Below are positions 10,381-21,624 of a stretch of 64,000 bases of DNA, piece after piece (the first letter of the stretch is position 1; every line of letters starts with the position of its first letter). The stretch spans positions 178,779 to 242,778 of the forward strand of contig JBAJFG010000319.1 of NCBI GenBank assembly GCA_037903475.1, in the 5' to 3' direction. The position numbers and the translations under genes were made by a program. This stretch comes from Ancylostoma caninum (lineage: Eukaryota > Nematoda > Chromadorea > Rhabditida > Ancylostomatidae). The notes beneath the pieces were generated by a model. It saw only the letters and a list, made by a program, of their open reading frames with translations. It ran no database searches and was not told where the DNA came from.

Positions 10381-11838
10381 ATGAAAACTAAACCTAACCT
10401 CTGGCTCAAATCTTCCATATTCTTCATAATCATTCATCGTGCGATTGGTCGGTCCACATCAGCACATCGAGACCCCTTCTCTGACTTCGCTCAATCTATC
10501 CAGCAGATTGCTCGAGACATCGATGCTTTAAAAACATGCAGAATGAGCGAATTACCAACGTTACAAAATTAGCAATGAAATTTTACCTTCCCCGCGACAT
10601 CGGCGCTGGAGGTTCTTCTTGTGGACGCTGTCTATGTTCTTTGCATAGGCATTCTCTTAGTTTCCCCAACAAGGCAATATTCCTACATGTTTTCCACCAT
10701 CCACCTCCTCACGTCCACTCTTGGTGGCGGATGAGGCATTGTTGCACGCCTCCTGCCAGAAAGTGGCTTGCCACTTTGGGCTCCAAGTATGATACTGATG
10801 TTGTACAGTATCACACAAGCTACTACAACCATTTGTTGCATTGGAGGCTCCAGGCGTGCTATTATGTTGTATAATATAGGAAAACGCCTTTTCAGAGCAG
10901 CAAAAGCATGCTCGACGTCGATTCGAGCATGCGATTGTTCAGTGTTGAACATCGCTTTCCTCTCATCGCCGCGAGCAGCGGCTTATCTGAATGGGGTCAC
11001 TACGGAAGCGAAGTAGCGGAACCCGGAATCGCCGAGAAGACGATATCCGGGAGCAGTGCGGCCATCTTCGAGCAGCCTCGACCCATCCGACCTGCTCCAA
11101 ATGGCGGAATCATGGCAGCGACCGGGAAACCGGCAGTCAATGTAGAGGAAACGTCCTCTCGCGTCCACGATCGCCACCATGTTCACAGCCGAGCAGGCCT
11201 TCCGGCAGAATATTGCTATCCATGGGCGCGAGGCTGCTGGACTTTTATGAGGCATCCGTCGATGACCCCAATGATGTCTGAAAGAATCCATTGAGTGGAA
11301 ATATGACCCATGGATAAAGGACAAAATCGTGCTTACTGCTAAATTTGCACTGCTGTGCGAATTTTGCCGCTGTCTCCGCGCACCACTGCTCGGAATCGGG
11401 GTGGAACCGCATGAAGCGCTCAACCACATCTGGATGGTTAAGCGCACGGACAACGGCCAACAAGACGTTGGACACAGTCTTCTGGCAAACGCCAAAAATG
11501 TCACCAACTTCGGATTCGAAGGAGTTGGTAGACACGCAGCGTATTGCCATCAGAATCTAAATTAGTTCTCTATAGATACTTCGTGAGATAATTCTAGGGA
11601 GCTGGAGGGTGGAGGAGACGCTGATCTTACCTGTGTGCTTTTCGAGATCCGCCAGGGTTCAAAGCCGTTGTCCGGGAGAAGCGGTGACAGCATCCTTTCG
11701 AGAACGTCGATATCGCGCCTGTGGAAGCGATATTTTTCAAAAAATAAAAATATCATCGTTGTAGTGTTCTTCGTACGGGTCCACTCTTCGTTAATTCATG
11801 TTCGGAGCGCGTGGCCCGTAAAAGAACACGAACGCCAT
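10381..11838 (-). pseudogene. PIF/Harbinger transposase (HARBI1-like), degraded
   Basis: The minus strand encodes a DDE transposase of the PIF/Harbinger superfamily. From the N terminus: MAFVFFYGPRAPN (from 11838), KYRFHRRDIDVLERMLSPLL near 11735-11680, a 74-base intron with donor GTAAGA after 11631 and acceptor ATTTAG before 11556, then GDIFGVCQKTVSNVL (helix-turn-helix) and FHPDSEQW. The catalytic domain follows with YIDCRFPGRCHDSAIW near 11140-11090, LLGDSGFRY near 11020 (second acid) and the glutamate-containing VEHAFAALKRRFPIL near 10910-10870. The tail continues to about 10381. A stop after the first 15 codons and several frameshifts (near 11750, around 11250-11300 at the first catalytic acid, and near 10970) show it is dead. 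The two copies of this family in the window differ, so both are old. Confidence 0.88.
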
Positions 11839-11839
11839 C

Positions 11840-12740
11840 TGAAACAGTAAACGTAGAGCCTCACTCACATTTTTGCCGCCTAGCGTGTTGTCCGGGAACG
11901 GACAATTACATTTTTGGTAGCCGATGGCTTGACGAACGGCAAAAGACTATGCGTAATTCTTGTAACAAGTGTTACCGCAGAGAGCACGCAATGCCAAGAG
12001 CACGTGTGCTCTCTCGTGGATGCGTTTAATGGCAAAAAAATCGACATGAGACTTTGGCCATGTCAAAACCAGATAAAAAGAAGTGATTTCTGATTTACAG
12101 ATTACACCAACCTTGCAGTACGGCTCGGGAGGCCTTCCCGCCTCCTCTAAATGATGGTTACGCTCGCATATTCACCTCATATACGCAAGCAATATATGCG
12201 TATGGACTTAAAATTTCCCTTATGATTCATCTTTTGATAGTGGAGTGTTTGAGTATCTCAAAAAATATCTAGGATGGTTGTCGACAGAGATTCACCCTTA
12301 CCACATGGTTGGACCCATCTCTAGACCTTTACACAACTTCATCAGCAGTGTTCAGCGTTACCAGTTGTCTTTTTCTTTGACCAGTTGTGACCACGGATTT
12401 AGAATCAGTTTGCACACGAACGCCAAAAGAGAGTCACAAATTTTCTGCCGTACAACTATGATAAAGAGGTACCGGTATGGTTCGAACCACATTATATCAA
12501 ACGATCTCGAGTATAAGAACTCTTTATTATCCTAATGAATGAATAAAATCTCCGAAAGGCTCGTTCAGATTGATCAAAAACGTAAGCATACATACATTAA
12601 TTCACATTACATAAGCTATACATACATGATTTTACATACGTTGACATGTTACATTTTCATGTTAATAATTATATGACATTAGTTAAAAAGTAGTAAACAT
12701 CGAGTACAGAAACAAGTAGGTTAGTATCAATAGGAGCGGC
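11840..12740. other. No gene supported
   Basis: Open frames here are short and lack splice-bounded structure or recognisable motifs. If the Harbinger transposase and the SANT-like gene upstream of it belong to one element, this would be internal spacer. Confidence 0.35.
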
Positions 12741-12746
12741 AGGGCC

Positions 12747-13215
12747 GTAGGGTGACCACGGCTTTAGGATCAGAGTCCAGTGTAGTGATGGTAGTAAGTC
12801 GGTACCCCAGCGGTGATGGTAGTAAGTCGCTACCGAAGTGGTGTTTATTTCTGTCTAGCGTCTGGTTTAGTTCATAATCTTATAACCATTATTCATGTTA
12901 AATTTCGTTTTATAATTCATGTCAGATCAAAATGTTCAATGTCTAAGAGGCAGAACGATAAAAAGAAAGTAGTTGCTTCTATATTGTTGTCAGCAGCCCT
13001 CCTCCGCAGACTACCCCCTCTTTTCCTACCAGGCAACCTCTTCGAGAACTTAACATTCCTACACTTGATCTTGGTTAGGAGCTCAGTTGTACTTCGGTGT
13101 CCATGTCAGATTTTCTAAGAGAATGTAAGCGGTTTATTACTCAAAGCCGGCAATTATCTTTTAATATCCTTCTGCTAACACTTAATTCACTCATTTTGGA
13201 GAGTGGTCACCCTAC
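12747..13215. repeat. Segment bounded by 13-bp perfect inverted repeats
   Basis: GTAGGGTGACCAC at 12747-12759 is matched by its exact reverse complement at 13203-13215. The enclosed DNA has two copies of GTGATGGTAGTAAGTCG near 12786-12830 and no recognisable gene. This could be a small inverted-repeat element, but no target duplication was identified. The right copy overlaps the 3' end of the open frame at 13212-13499. Confidence 0.45.
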
Positions 13216-14716
13216 GTAGAGCCGGATGCGGAAGACTCTATGTTAGGGTCGCCTTCCAATCCGGCTCTGGTCGCAGGCGATGGCGACGAGGGCTCTATCT
13301 CTGCCCGGCAACACAAGCAGAGATGATGACAGCACACGTTCGCCGAGGCCTGCATTGTGTTCGTTATAGTAACAAAGGTGTGAGTCAAAGACTCAAAACA
13401 CCTTTGCTGGGCCAACCACATTTCCTCCTGCCGCTCCAGTATGTAATCCTGCGTCAGCCTCCTCCTCTTGAGAGCCTCCCCCTCCCTCCCTTGGTCCATC
13501 CACCCCCCCCCCTCAACCGGCGTCGGGCCGAAGTCGGGTCGGCTTCCTCAGCGGTGTAGGGCCCGCCCACCCTTCCGGTCCACGCTGCCACACCCGTATT
13601 CGAGTCTCTCGGCGCGATTCCTCTGTAATCGTAACATCGAGACACTATATTCCATTGAAATGAAAGTTTGTGCACCTCACCTTTGAACCTTCTCACCAAA
13701 GCCGTGCGACCCGCCCACCCTACCCGCCCCACCGCCTCATTCGGAACCATATCTCTGGACCCAGTTCCTCTATAATCATAACATCGAGGCACTACATTCC
13801 GATAGAATGAAAGTTCGTGCAACTTACCTTTCAAACCCTCATTATAACTGTGCGAACCGCCCATCCTCCCCGTCCCCTCTGCCACATCCACAGTGTTATA
13901 AATTGACAAGCTTTCACTGTAATATATCCATAGAGAACTTAGATTCCGATGAAATGTAGGTCTGTGCAACTTACGTTTCAAACTCGTCATCATAATCGTG
14001 GGCCGCTGCACCCGTATTTACATCTCTTTGAAGGGATTCTCTACATTGGTACCATCGAGACTACCTTTCGATGAAATGAAATTTCGAGCGGCCGACTACC
14101 TTTGAACATCTTCATCATGAACGTGCGATCCGCCCCCCCCCCCCGGCCCCCACCACCACACTCGAGATGCGGGGCTCATATGAGCTCTCACTAAAACACC
14201 TCCTTTAACTTGTCATATGCTTGATAAGAAGTTGCACTCAGTACCACACTTACCTTTGCCTTTCAGCCCGGGGGTGGGCTGTGCTAGGATCCCCCTCCAG
14301 GGGGTCATCGAAGGGGACTGGAGGAGAGGATGCAAACCTCTCCTCCAGTCTGTGGTCTACACCACCACCAGTCTGAAGGCGGTACCTACAATAAGGTAGA
14401 TGAATCATGGCGATTCCATGGAAGCACTCAATACCTACTGCCTTTCTTGTGCTTCGTATTTTCGATGTTTTGAAGCCTTCTCAAATATTTTACTTCGGAT
14501 GCGGTCAAAATGGTTTCTAACCTGCTTCTTTGACAACGAAATTCCAAATTCGTTTTTGATCTCGGCTGATAGTATTTCGTACAGACGATTTCGTTCGGCG
14601 TTGGTGCTCATGCACCAACTTGTTGTGTTGTGAATCATGGTTTCTTTATGATCGATGTAGAATTTCAAAATGTGCTTCGGAGCTGCCTTCGGAATCTGCA
14701 CAGGATTGAATGTCAT
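13212..14716 (-). CDS. Candidate Myb/SANT-like DNA-binding gene, two exons
   Basis: Two open stretches on the minus strand look like parts of one protein. The first (14716-14435) follows an acceptor-like ATCTTTTAG and is rich in helices: PKHILKFYIDHKETMI, RNRLYEILSAEIKNEF and LSKKQVRNHFDRIRSK. This resembles the helix pattern of Myb/SANT-like regulators that accompany PIF/Harbinger transposases. It can be left at CAGTAGGT near 14430. The second (13499-13212) reads LTQDYILERQEEMWLAQQRC then a serine-rich tail and stop, like the charged C-terminal helix of such proteins. Between them lies a 147-bp tandem repeat. The pairing and the fold are inference. The strand is the same as that of the Harbinger transposase 1.4 kb downstream. 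Confidence 0.4.
13553..14130. repeat. Tandem repeat, ~147-bp unit, about four copies
   Basis: Each unit starts with GTGCGACCCGCCCACCCT-like sequence, continues with a CCTCTATAATCATAACATCG block and CATTCCGAT(G/A)(A/G)AATGAAAG, and ends in ACTTACCTTTCAAACC followed by a CATCATAA-like tail. Units start near 13559, 13706, 13850 and 13998, with a fifth partial start at 14121. Because 147 is a multiple of three, the minus strand stays open over several units (13454-14011) and encodes a roughly 49-residue repeat containing CYDYRG and KLSF. I read this as a by-product of unit length, not a proven protein. Confidence 0.8.
14316..14350. repeat. Perfect 14-bp hairpin
   Basis: GACTGGAGGAGAGG (14316-14329) and its exact reverse complement (14337-14350) flank a 7-base ATGCAAA loop. 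It is the sort of stem a structured RNA or a snapback repeat would show. No gene context supports a named ncRNA. Confidence 0.8.
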
Positions 14717-15042
14717 ATCCTAAAAGATTTCAAATCGTTGAGATTCTCTGGGGGAAGAACCGAATTATCTTGATGGCAATCTGCCGTATTAAGTGCGGCT
14801 TTCAGGGACTCTCCTATCGCTTGAGTGCACGTCATGGAAACACTCTCGTCCGACAGGAAATCCAGGCGGTCAACATAACAATAGTCTATATCGTGATGCA
14901 TCACATTATCGTTTTAATGTCAAAGTGAACAATTTCCCTCGGTTTTCTACAGTAAATACAGTTTCTACATAAACCCATAAAATTGGGACAGCATCACAAA
15001 ATGGATGACATATCCCTGATAAGCGCATAAAATAACTTTGTT

Positions 15043-15408
15043 ATGGATAAATTTGGCGTAAAATTATTCAAAATTCATGCTTTTGCAAGCACTACCAATA
15101 GTCCCACTATTGATAAAGTCAGAGTATTGAGCATCACTCAATATGTTTACAAGCTTTCTGAACTTCTAAACTTAAGCAGAAACCCTTATGAAATTGCATG
15201 TGTTTTTTTTTCAAAGAGTAACAGTAAGTATAGGAGAAATGCAGAGGACATCGAGATGAGGGGTATTGAACCTGTAAGGGCGTTCATGAGATTGGTACAC
15301 TTATCCCTGCGCAAGATACTACCTAGATTTACTCAAAACCTCAACCTTATGTATGCATCCTTACCAAGTGCATTTGAAAAAGCTCGATTCTATTTGATTT
15401 GTCTTTGA
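15043..15408 (+). CDS. Unrecognised 121-residue open frame
   Basis: An uninterrupted frame from ATG (MDKFGVKLFKIHAFAS) to TGA, long for such AT-rich DNA and with plausible amphipathic segments (RAFMRLVHLSLRKILPRF). I recognise no family, signal peptide or membrane segment. It has no clear splice signals and no relative in the window. It may be a single-exon remnant or chance. Confidence 0.2.
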   Translation: MDKFGVKLFKIHAFASTTNSPTIDKVRVLSITQYVYKLSELLNLSRNPYEIACVFFSKSNSKYRRNAEDIEMRGIEPVRAFMRLVHLSLRKILPRFTQNLNLMYASLPSAFEKARFYLICL

Positions 15409-15715
15409 CTTTAATTATATAATTCTTATATTTGTTGAAACAAAGGGAGGGTTTTTAATAATCGGTTATGCTCAATTTACTAAACTGACTTTACACCTTT
15501 TGCACTGATGGAGGAGCCTATACAATTTCTTACAATATTACTTTAAGAATCGCCAACCGAATGTAACATTTAGCAGAAATTGTTTTATTGCTTCAGTTAA
15601 ATTGAAAACAAAAACAATAAGAACGGATTCCGTGTCAATCAAACCGAACAAGAAGCATATTCTGCGAACTGCCACCGAGGGAATCCTCGCTGACACGCAC
15701 ACGTAGTGACAAAAC

Positions 15716-16086
15716 GTGCTGAATACGTTTGATTTGCGGAGGTTCTTCATCAGTCTGAAGACGCATCTCAACAGGTCTGCCGACGTTGAGAACTTTGAAA
15801 TGGAGAAGCCACCGATACGTCCAATCGACCCCGAAGTGTAGAGGCATTTTGAAGAAATGCTCTGAAAAACACGATGACGGATACTCGAGTAAAAAACCTG
15901 TTCATTGAAAAGCTAGAATTTTTAGGATTTTTAAAAGCATTTTTGAAAGGAGATCGAAATCTTGAAATAGAGATTAGGTAAGTGTGGAACATACGCAAAC
16001 CGTCTCCCCGATGGGATCATTCACTTGGAATCGAGTCTTGACGCCTGAGGAGTAGTTGAACTGCCACTACAACATACCAGCACCCT
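15716..16086 (-). pseudogene. Paralogue copy 1 of an unidentified gene, broken
   Basis: Two minus-strand exons correspond to exons of the copy at 16.5-17.1 kb. Exon 1 is 16086-15995 (acceptor CAATTCTAG, donor GTATGT) and contains VKTRFQVND. It has an in-frame TAG where the other copy has TCG, and it lacks a segment present in copy 2. Exon 2 is 15861-15716 (acceptor GTTTTTCAG, donor-like GTTTTG) and reads GRIGGFSISKFSTSA, then after a frame change RLQTDEEPPQIKRIQ. The matching phases, identical exon borders and stop argue for a dead duplicate. The family is unknown to me. Confidence 0.55.
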
Positions 16087-16499
16087 CTAGAATTGATAAT
16101 GGTCAGTGAGAAGTTTGCATATCTTCAATTCTAACAGAAGTTTATAAGATATATCAAATGTGATTCTAGGTATGATACTTTCTACTATACTTTGGTCCCG
16201 ATCGGTTCATCCTCCGCGATTTCTATTCGGAACATACAAACACACGCACAAGCAAACTTTCACTTTTATATATACAGAGTGGATGTACGTTGCATTGTCC
16301 AAGAAACTTCTATAATTTCTAATAATGATAAATAAAGTATCCTCAAATGTAACATTTTCCAGGAAAAGTTTCGTTATTTCAAAGAAAGTGAAATATCACA
16401 AGTAAGAGCTGACTGCATCTCAATAAAAACGATAAAAATCAGATTCTCCAAATCACCGCTGAGCGACTGGTCACCAGCACGAACAAACGATCACAAAAC

Positions 16500-17094
16500 T
16501 TGACGAATACGTTCGATGGAAACAGGTCCTTCATTGACCTGAAGAAGCTTCTCTGCTGCCTCTGCTGCCGACACCGAGGACATTGAGATAGAGAAGCAGC
16601 TGATACGTCCATCACCGGCGAAGAATGTGGTGGCATTTCAAAGGAATAGCCTGGAAAACACAGTTAACGACGCCCAAGCTGAACAAAATTGGTCCTTTGA
16701 AAAACAAGAAATTTCACTATTCTTTAGAACAACTTTGAAAAGCCATCGAATTCTCAGAGTGGAGCCGAGACCAGTATAGAACATACCCAAACCATCTTCC
16801 CGATTAGTGCTTTTTATGCACTGCCAATAGTTGTTATAGTTCTCATTCGCTCGGAACCGCGTCTCAACGTTAGAGGGGTTGCTGAAAAGCCACGACAGAA
16901 TACCGGCGGTTTCTGAAATTGATTATGGTCAGTGACAAGAGTGACATGTCAACATATCTCCGATCAGTTGGAGATCAATAATTGAATCTTTCTTGCCATC
17001 TCTGCTCATAATTCGCGACAGCCATTCGTAGAAGGCGGAGTAGAAGCCGAAAGCTGTATAATTATAATCGCGGACCAATGTTGCCCGGAACCCA
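16500..17094 (-). pseudogene. Paralogue copy 2 of an unidentified gene, probably broken
   Basis: Three minus-strand exons. Exon a, 17094-16946 (acceptor CCATTTCAG), reads GFRATLVRDYNYTAFGFYSA then FYEWLSRIMSRDGKKDS. Exon b, 16912-16787 (acceptor CAATTTCAG, donor GTATGT), reads TAGILSWLFSNPSNVETRF then NENYNNYWQCIKSTNRED. Exon c, 16651-16500 (acceptor TTTTCCAG), starts YSFEMPPH, then a shifted frame gives GRISCFSISMSSVSAAEAAE and LLQVNEGPVSIERIRQ, which aligns with copy 1. The residues are strongly protein-like, but I cannot name the domain. The a-to-b junction is out of phase and only 33 bases long, and exon c needs a frame change, so copy 2 also looks disabled unless the sequence has errors. 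The intron before exon a holds a (TA)n tract and a mariner-type element. Confidence 0.55.
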
Positions 17095-17104
17095 CTGAAA
17101 TGGA

Positions 17105-17105
<1 letters not shown>

Positions 17106-17147
<42 letters not shown>
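17106..17147. repeat. (TA)n microsatellite
   Basis: About 21 TA dinucleotides directly abut the left end of the mariner-type element. A shorter TA tract (18101-18118) lies at its right end, as expected for insertion of a TA-targeting element into an existing TA array. Confidence 0.95.
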
Positions 17148-17150
<3 letters not shown>

Positions 17151-18100
17151 GGTGCGTGAAAAATATTGACCGCTTGAAATGTCTCGTGAAAACCCCAGTA
17201 TTTTGCGTAAATGTGAAGAGTTCCTCCATAACATGCAGAAAACAATATAGCGAACAATATGAGACTATACACGTCTCATTTTATCTCCACTCTTGAGAGC
17301 AGCTCTACGGAAAACACAAGGGAAGATATAAGTGATGCGCCGTAGGGACCGTCATTGATTTCATCCTTTGTTTCTTCTGAACCATCCACACGCAACTCCG
17401 TACTGCGGTAGGGTGTAGCACATGCTTGCTCCTTCAAAGTGCACATGTGATACGATCTAATGGTTTGAAAATGGAGGAGCAAGGTGGTCACTATCTTGGA
17501 ACTGAATAGCTCACAAATGGTTTCTAATGCAGCACTCTTTCGCTGTCTTTACGTTGTGAGCCAGAGAAAAATATTCTCAGAAAATGAACGGCCTACTTCT
17601 AAACCCATAATTAATCCCACGGGCAGTGCGCCTCCCTGCGGCAATCCCGCCTCGAATACCATTTTTGAGCCGTATGTAGGTTTTGGCGCTAGAACCACAA
17701 AAAATGATAGGAACCTCCTCTGCGCCGTTAACAAATACGGAAACAAAGTTAAATCATAGCATTGATGGAAGTAGCTGGTACATTTCATTAGTGGATCTGT
17801 GGGTGACTTAACATATGCTATTTCTTAGCACTGCTTCATTCCACAAAAGCTTTCCAGAAAAAATTCTGAATCAAGTCAAAGAGGACTACTTGCATAGCAG
17901 TAGTGAAGCCTTCTTCCGTCTTGTCTGTTGACAACTGGAAAAAATCGAGATAAAACGGATTGAATAAATGTGTGTCTTAGTTTTACACTGTTCTCGAGAT
18001 TCTAGGCAACAGAATGGTCACACTTGTTCTTCTATTCAGTTCCGATTTTCGATATAATTCATGTATCACAAAAGGCGGTCAATACTTTTCACGCACCCTG
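17148..18100. mobile_element. Mariner-type non-autonomous element
   Basis: The ends are near-perfect inverted repeats: CAGGGTGCGTGAAAAATATT at the left and its reverse complement with one or two changes at the right (18077-18100). Both are flanked by TA. The CAGGG ends and TA target are typical of the Tc1/mariner superfamily. The 953-bp interior carries no recognisable transposase motif in either strand, so it would be moved by a related transposase elsewhere. It lies in the putative intron upstream of the copy 2 gene. Confidence 0.85.
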
Positions 18101-18119
18101 TATATATATATATATATAA

Positions 18120-18435
18120 TGTACTAGTCTGGCTGTCCGGCTGACGCCGGACTTCCAGACTTCTATTGATGCTCGCTTCGCTCGCATACTGCACGTTGAA
18201 AGCAAACACAAAAGTGTCAATGGAATGATAACTTCTCTTTCCTTCCACGCAGTTCTATCGCTTTCCTGAGAAGTCTTTGATCCCGTAGGTGGTAGCTTCC
18301 CCCGTAGAACGAAATTATTTTCTCCCATATGAGCGAAGTTAGTGGTCGTGAATAATTAAGTGTAACCAATTCAGTGTACATGTTATCTTGAAATGATTTA
18401 GGCTCAACTGGTTGCTGCGGTAATTCAAGTGACAA
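18120..18435 (-). other. Open stretch, possible exon
   Basis: The minus-strand frame from 18435 reads on as IWEKIISFYGGSYHLRDQRL then LRKAIELRG. It looks protein-like but lacks clear splice sites. It could be an upstream exon of the copy 2 gene, separated by the mariner-type insertion. A GTCCGGC/GCCGGAC stem lies at 18136-18153. Confidence 0.2.
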
Positions 18436-18621
18436 GGGTCCACTGGTGTATATAAACAGAAAGGAAGGAGTGGTTTATTCAGACACAGACGGAATGGGAA
18501 GAGAACACGGATACGAAAGGAAACAATGTACATCTAGGTGATTTAGGTAGAAGGGTCCGCCGAAACAGGGTAAGCGTACCGCTCATGCAGAAATAGGCCC
18601 GCCTAGCGAATTCATATTACA

Positions 18622-18905
18622 TGTGGACGCCGGCGTACCCTTGTCACACCGTTGGACCCGACTCCAGGCGTTTCCCCTCTTTTGAACGCCGGCGCATCCT
18701 TATCGCACCGTTGGACTCGACTCCAAGCGTTTCCCCCTTTTGGACGTCGGCGCATCCTTATCACACCGTTGGACCCGACTCCAGGCGTTTCCCCACTTTT
18801 GGACGCCGCCGCATCCTTATCACACCGTTGGACCCGACTCCAGGCGTTTCCCCACTTTTGGACGCCGGCGCATCCTTATCACACCGCTGGACCTGTCTCT
18901 AGGTA
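18622..18905. repeat. 59-bp minisatellite, about five copies
   Basis: Units start at 18651, 18710, 18768, 18827 and 18886 (GTTGGACCCG or close variants), with part of a unit before. Each contains CTCCAGGCGTTTCCC and CGCCGGCGCATCCTTATC. The copies are nearly identical, so the array is young or homogenised. As 59 is not a multiple of three, all three plus frames show the same peptide out of register, so those long frames are not genes. The family recurs in reverse orientation at 34.6-34.9 kb. Confidence 0.95.
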
Positions 18906-18909
18906 TTCT

Positions 18910-21600
18910 TCACCTTGTGGGGTCCGCACACCCACTGCAACACGATGCACTCACCGCTCTCCACTTCCCCATCCTTTGGAGCTTCTCTTCATTCTTTGAA
19001 CCTCACCATACCCGTCCCTGTCATCTTGTTGACCCCGCAATCACCATCACTGACCAACCAGGGAACTTCGTTTCACACACACCCACACATACACGTGACA
19101 GACTAAGCGCTTTATTATAAGTCATGATATATATATACCACTGGATCAAAGCAAAACAGTTTTCAGGAACAGCTATTTGTTGGTTCCGCTTGAAATCGAA
19201 TTATCTAGGTCAAGAAGTGGATCTGGGTCAGTCGTCAATCACAATTCGGTGAAGTTTGAACATTTGAACAATAACACATTTTGCTAAGCTGTCTTTGTCA
19301 CCTATGAAAAGGCCACCGTAGAATTTCCCGTTTTACGAGCTAATCTTGCCAAGGGAAGAGAAGGAAAGATCGAGCTGTGCTGGACCGGGACCTGTAAGGA
19401 AAATCGATATCCTTTTGAGCAGTCACTTTCAAACATTTTCATTTACATCAACACTTCTAGGCCTGTTACTAGCAGAAGCAGGTGCATAGCAACACATGGA
19501 ATTTAAAATACAACTTACTGAAGGTTGTGTACAGTGGTAGCACACTACCAACATCTATTGACAATTGATTTTCCCTTGATGTTAGAATGTTGACGTTTCA
19601 CAATGGAAAAAAAATCTTTTGTGAATATAAGTTCACCGGAACGACAACGGATGCATGAATAGAACTCGGTGAATGCAATCTAGATGAGACACCTCAATTT
19701 TTTTCCCAAAAACGATGAGATGAAGCAGGAGAAACCCACGTCTCACCAATTCACAAAACGTAAAAGGTTAAATCATCCCTTCACTCCTGGGAGTGTCATA
19801 ATTGTCTACATAAGTACTCTGATAAGTGTGCAGCACGCAAACTTATCGCAATCCAAGCAGCGTGACAAGTCGAGTACAAACCCTAGCAGTAGCACCTCCC
19901 AGTTGCTGTCATTCTCCCCTCAAATGCAGCTCAAGCCTTACCACTTATAGCAGCAGATGTCGAAGAATGGCAGCAATTTAGGGGACGATAGCAGCAACTT
20001 GGATAGGGCTTGGGTTTCTACTCGACGCATTGCGTTGTTTTGCTCCCGTTCCTGGCTTACATTTATCTGACTAAGCATAGCCTTCACGACGTATACGTCA
20101 TCAGTGACATCGTTACCTATCGATTATGGACGGGTCATTGCCGTCGTTGCTGCGCGAGCTACAGAAAATCGATACACACAGATCTATGTTGCGGGAACGA
20201 CAGGTACTGGTACTATACTGCATGTGGAACATAGCTGCGACCTCGAAGCAGTGTTTCAGCCTTTCGTGAGCATCAAATTGTGATCAAACAAATAGAGAGA
20301 TAAGTCTTCAATACTACATCTTTTTGAAAATCGACACACGAAAAAATGCACGAGTGTTGACGTCCAAAGCAGCGAGCTTTCTTTTCGCGCAAGCACATAA
20401 AGAAAGACTACTTCAATATGCCGACAACGCAGCAGTCCACACCATTAATTCAGAATGAATTCACTGCAGTGCAGTCAAAAACAAAAGCAGCAGCTGTATC
20501 AGGCATTTACTTTTTCCTAAAGATTCCTGAGATCCTGACAAGCAAAAGTCGATCACTTCTAAGGAGATTTGTTTGAAAATAAAACATGAACAACCTAATA
20601 GAGAGATCCGCGAAGACTTGCTGAAGACCATCGGGTTTGCAGCCGTTTTTCGCTGGGCAGTCGAATTACAAGTGAAAGCACAACCTGCAGCAAGACGAGC
20701 TGGCCAGTGCTACTGAAAAAGCATCGCAAAACAGACAGTGACGAGGAAGAACAACTTCATGTTGCCCGTAAAACTAACCAGTTGCTCTGTTGCCGGGCAT
20801 TTTCATAAAGTTAGCCGAACATTGAAGAATTAAACAAACAAAATAAAAAGAATCAAACAAATAAATAAATTATTACAGTGCAGACTTACATTCCTAATAA
20901 CAAGGAGGGCAGCTTCGAAAAATTAGAAAACAAAGAAATATGAGTGGGAGCTGCGAGAACGGCACCACCATGTCTCCGATATCCATGTGAAACGAAATCA
21001 ATTCGGAAAAATCGCTACTGAAATGAGCTTCAGTCGTTCTTGAGAAGATTGGCGACAACTTTTGGTCGAAGACACTACTTTAAGTGCTAGATAAGCCTAA
21101 ATCGGTGCGCAGAATCTAGAAAACCCCTCAAAGTAAAAGAAAAATTGGAGAATGGGCCTAACATCGCAGCTATTCTATAAAGGGTGTAGGCGAGCACTTT
21201 AAAGGGTGCGACGTCGGAGGAAACTCGTCCGAACACACGTATTCCACGCCTTATACGTACACTGGGTTGACTGACGTTCTCACGCCATAACATGTCTTCG
21301 AGAGAAATAGTGCGTCAGCCGAGGAGAGTCACGTAAGTTGCTCACGATTCGTTTCTTTGACATCCCACCAGGAAGCTTAGCTGGGATGGGCCTCTGCTCA
21401 GCTGTGATGAGGAATCGAAAAGCGATAACGCTCGGCTTACCCCTACGCTTACCATCCCACAACACGGGAAGGCAGCTAAGCTGCCTTTGGACGAGTTTTT
21501 TGGCAGTCGGCTGGGTCAACCCAGCTCAGCTGTGAGGAAGGGGGAATTACTACGGGTTGTCGAGCGAGGCGAAAGTTCGTCCTAATGTTAAAACGTTGAT
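18910..21600. other. No gene supported
   Basis: Contains a CACACACCCACACATACACG stretch near 19073 followed by a short TA tract. Open frames at 19684-19950 (serine-rich tail) and 20010-20234 have no splice context. Near 21370-21530 the words AAGCTTAGCTGGG and CCCAGCTCAGCTG recur in opposite orientation, suggesting a decayed repeat. Confidence 0.35.
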
Positions 21601-21624
21601 GCATGCATCGCTCCACAAATGAAG

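Noticed and set aside
14316..14350. Rho-independent terminator
   Set aside because: The hairpin has no following T-run and the DNA is eukaryotic.
18622..18905. Regular repeats that could suggest a CRISPR array
   Set aside because: The whole 59-bp unit is repeated with no unique spacers, there are no cas genes and the DNA is eukaryotic. It is a minisatellite.
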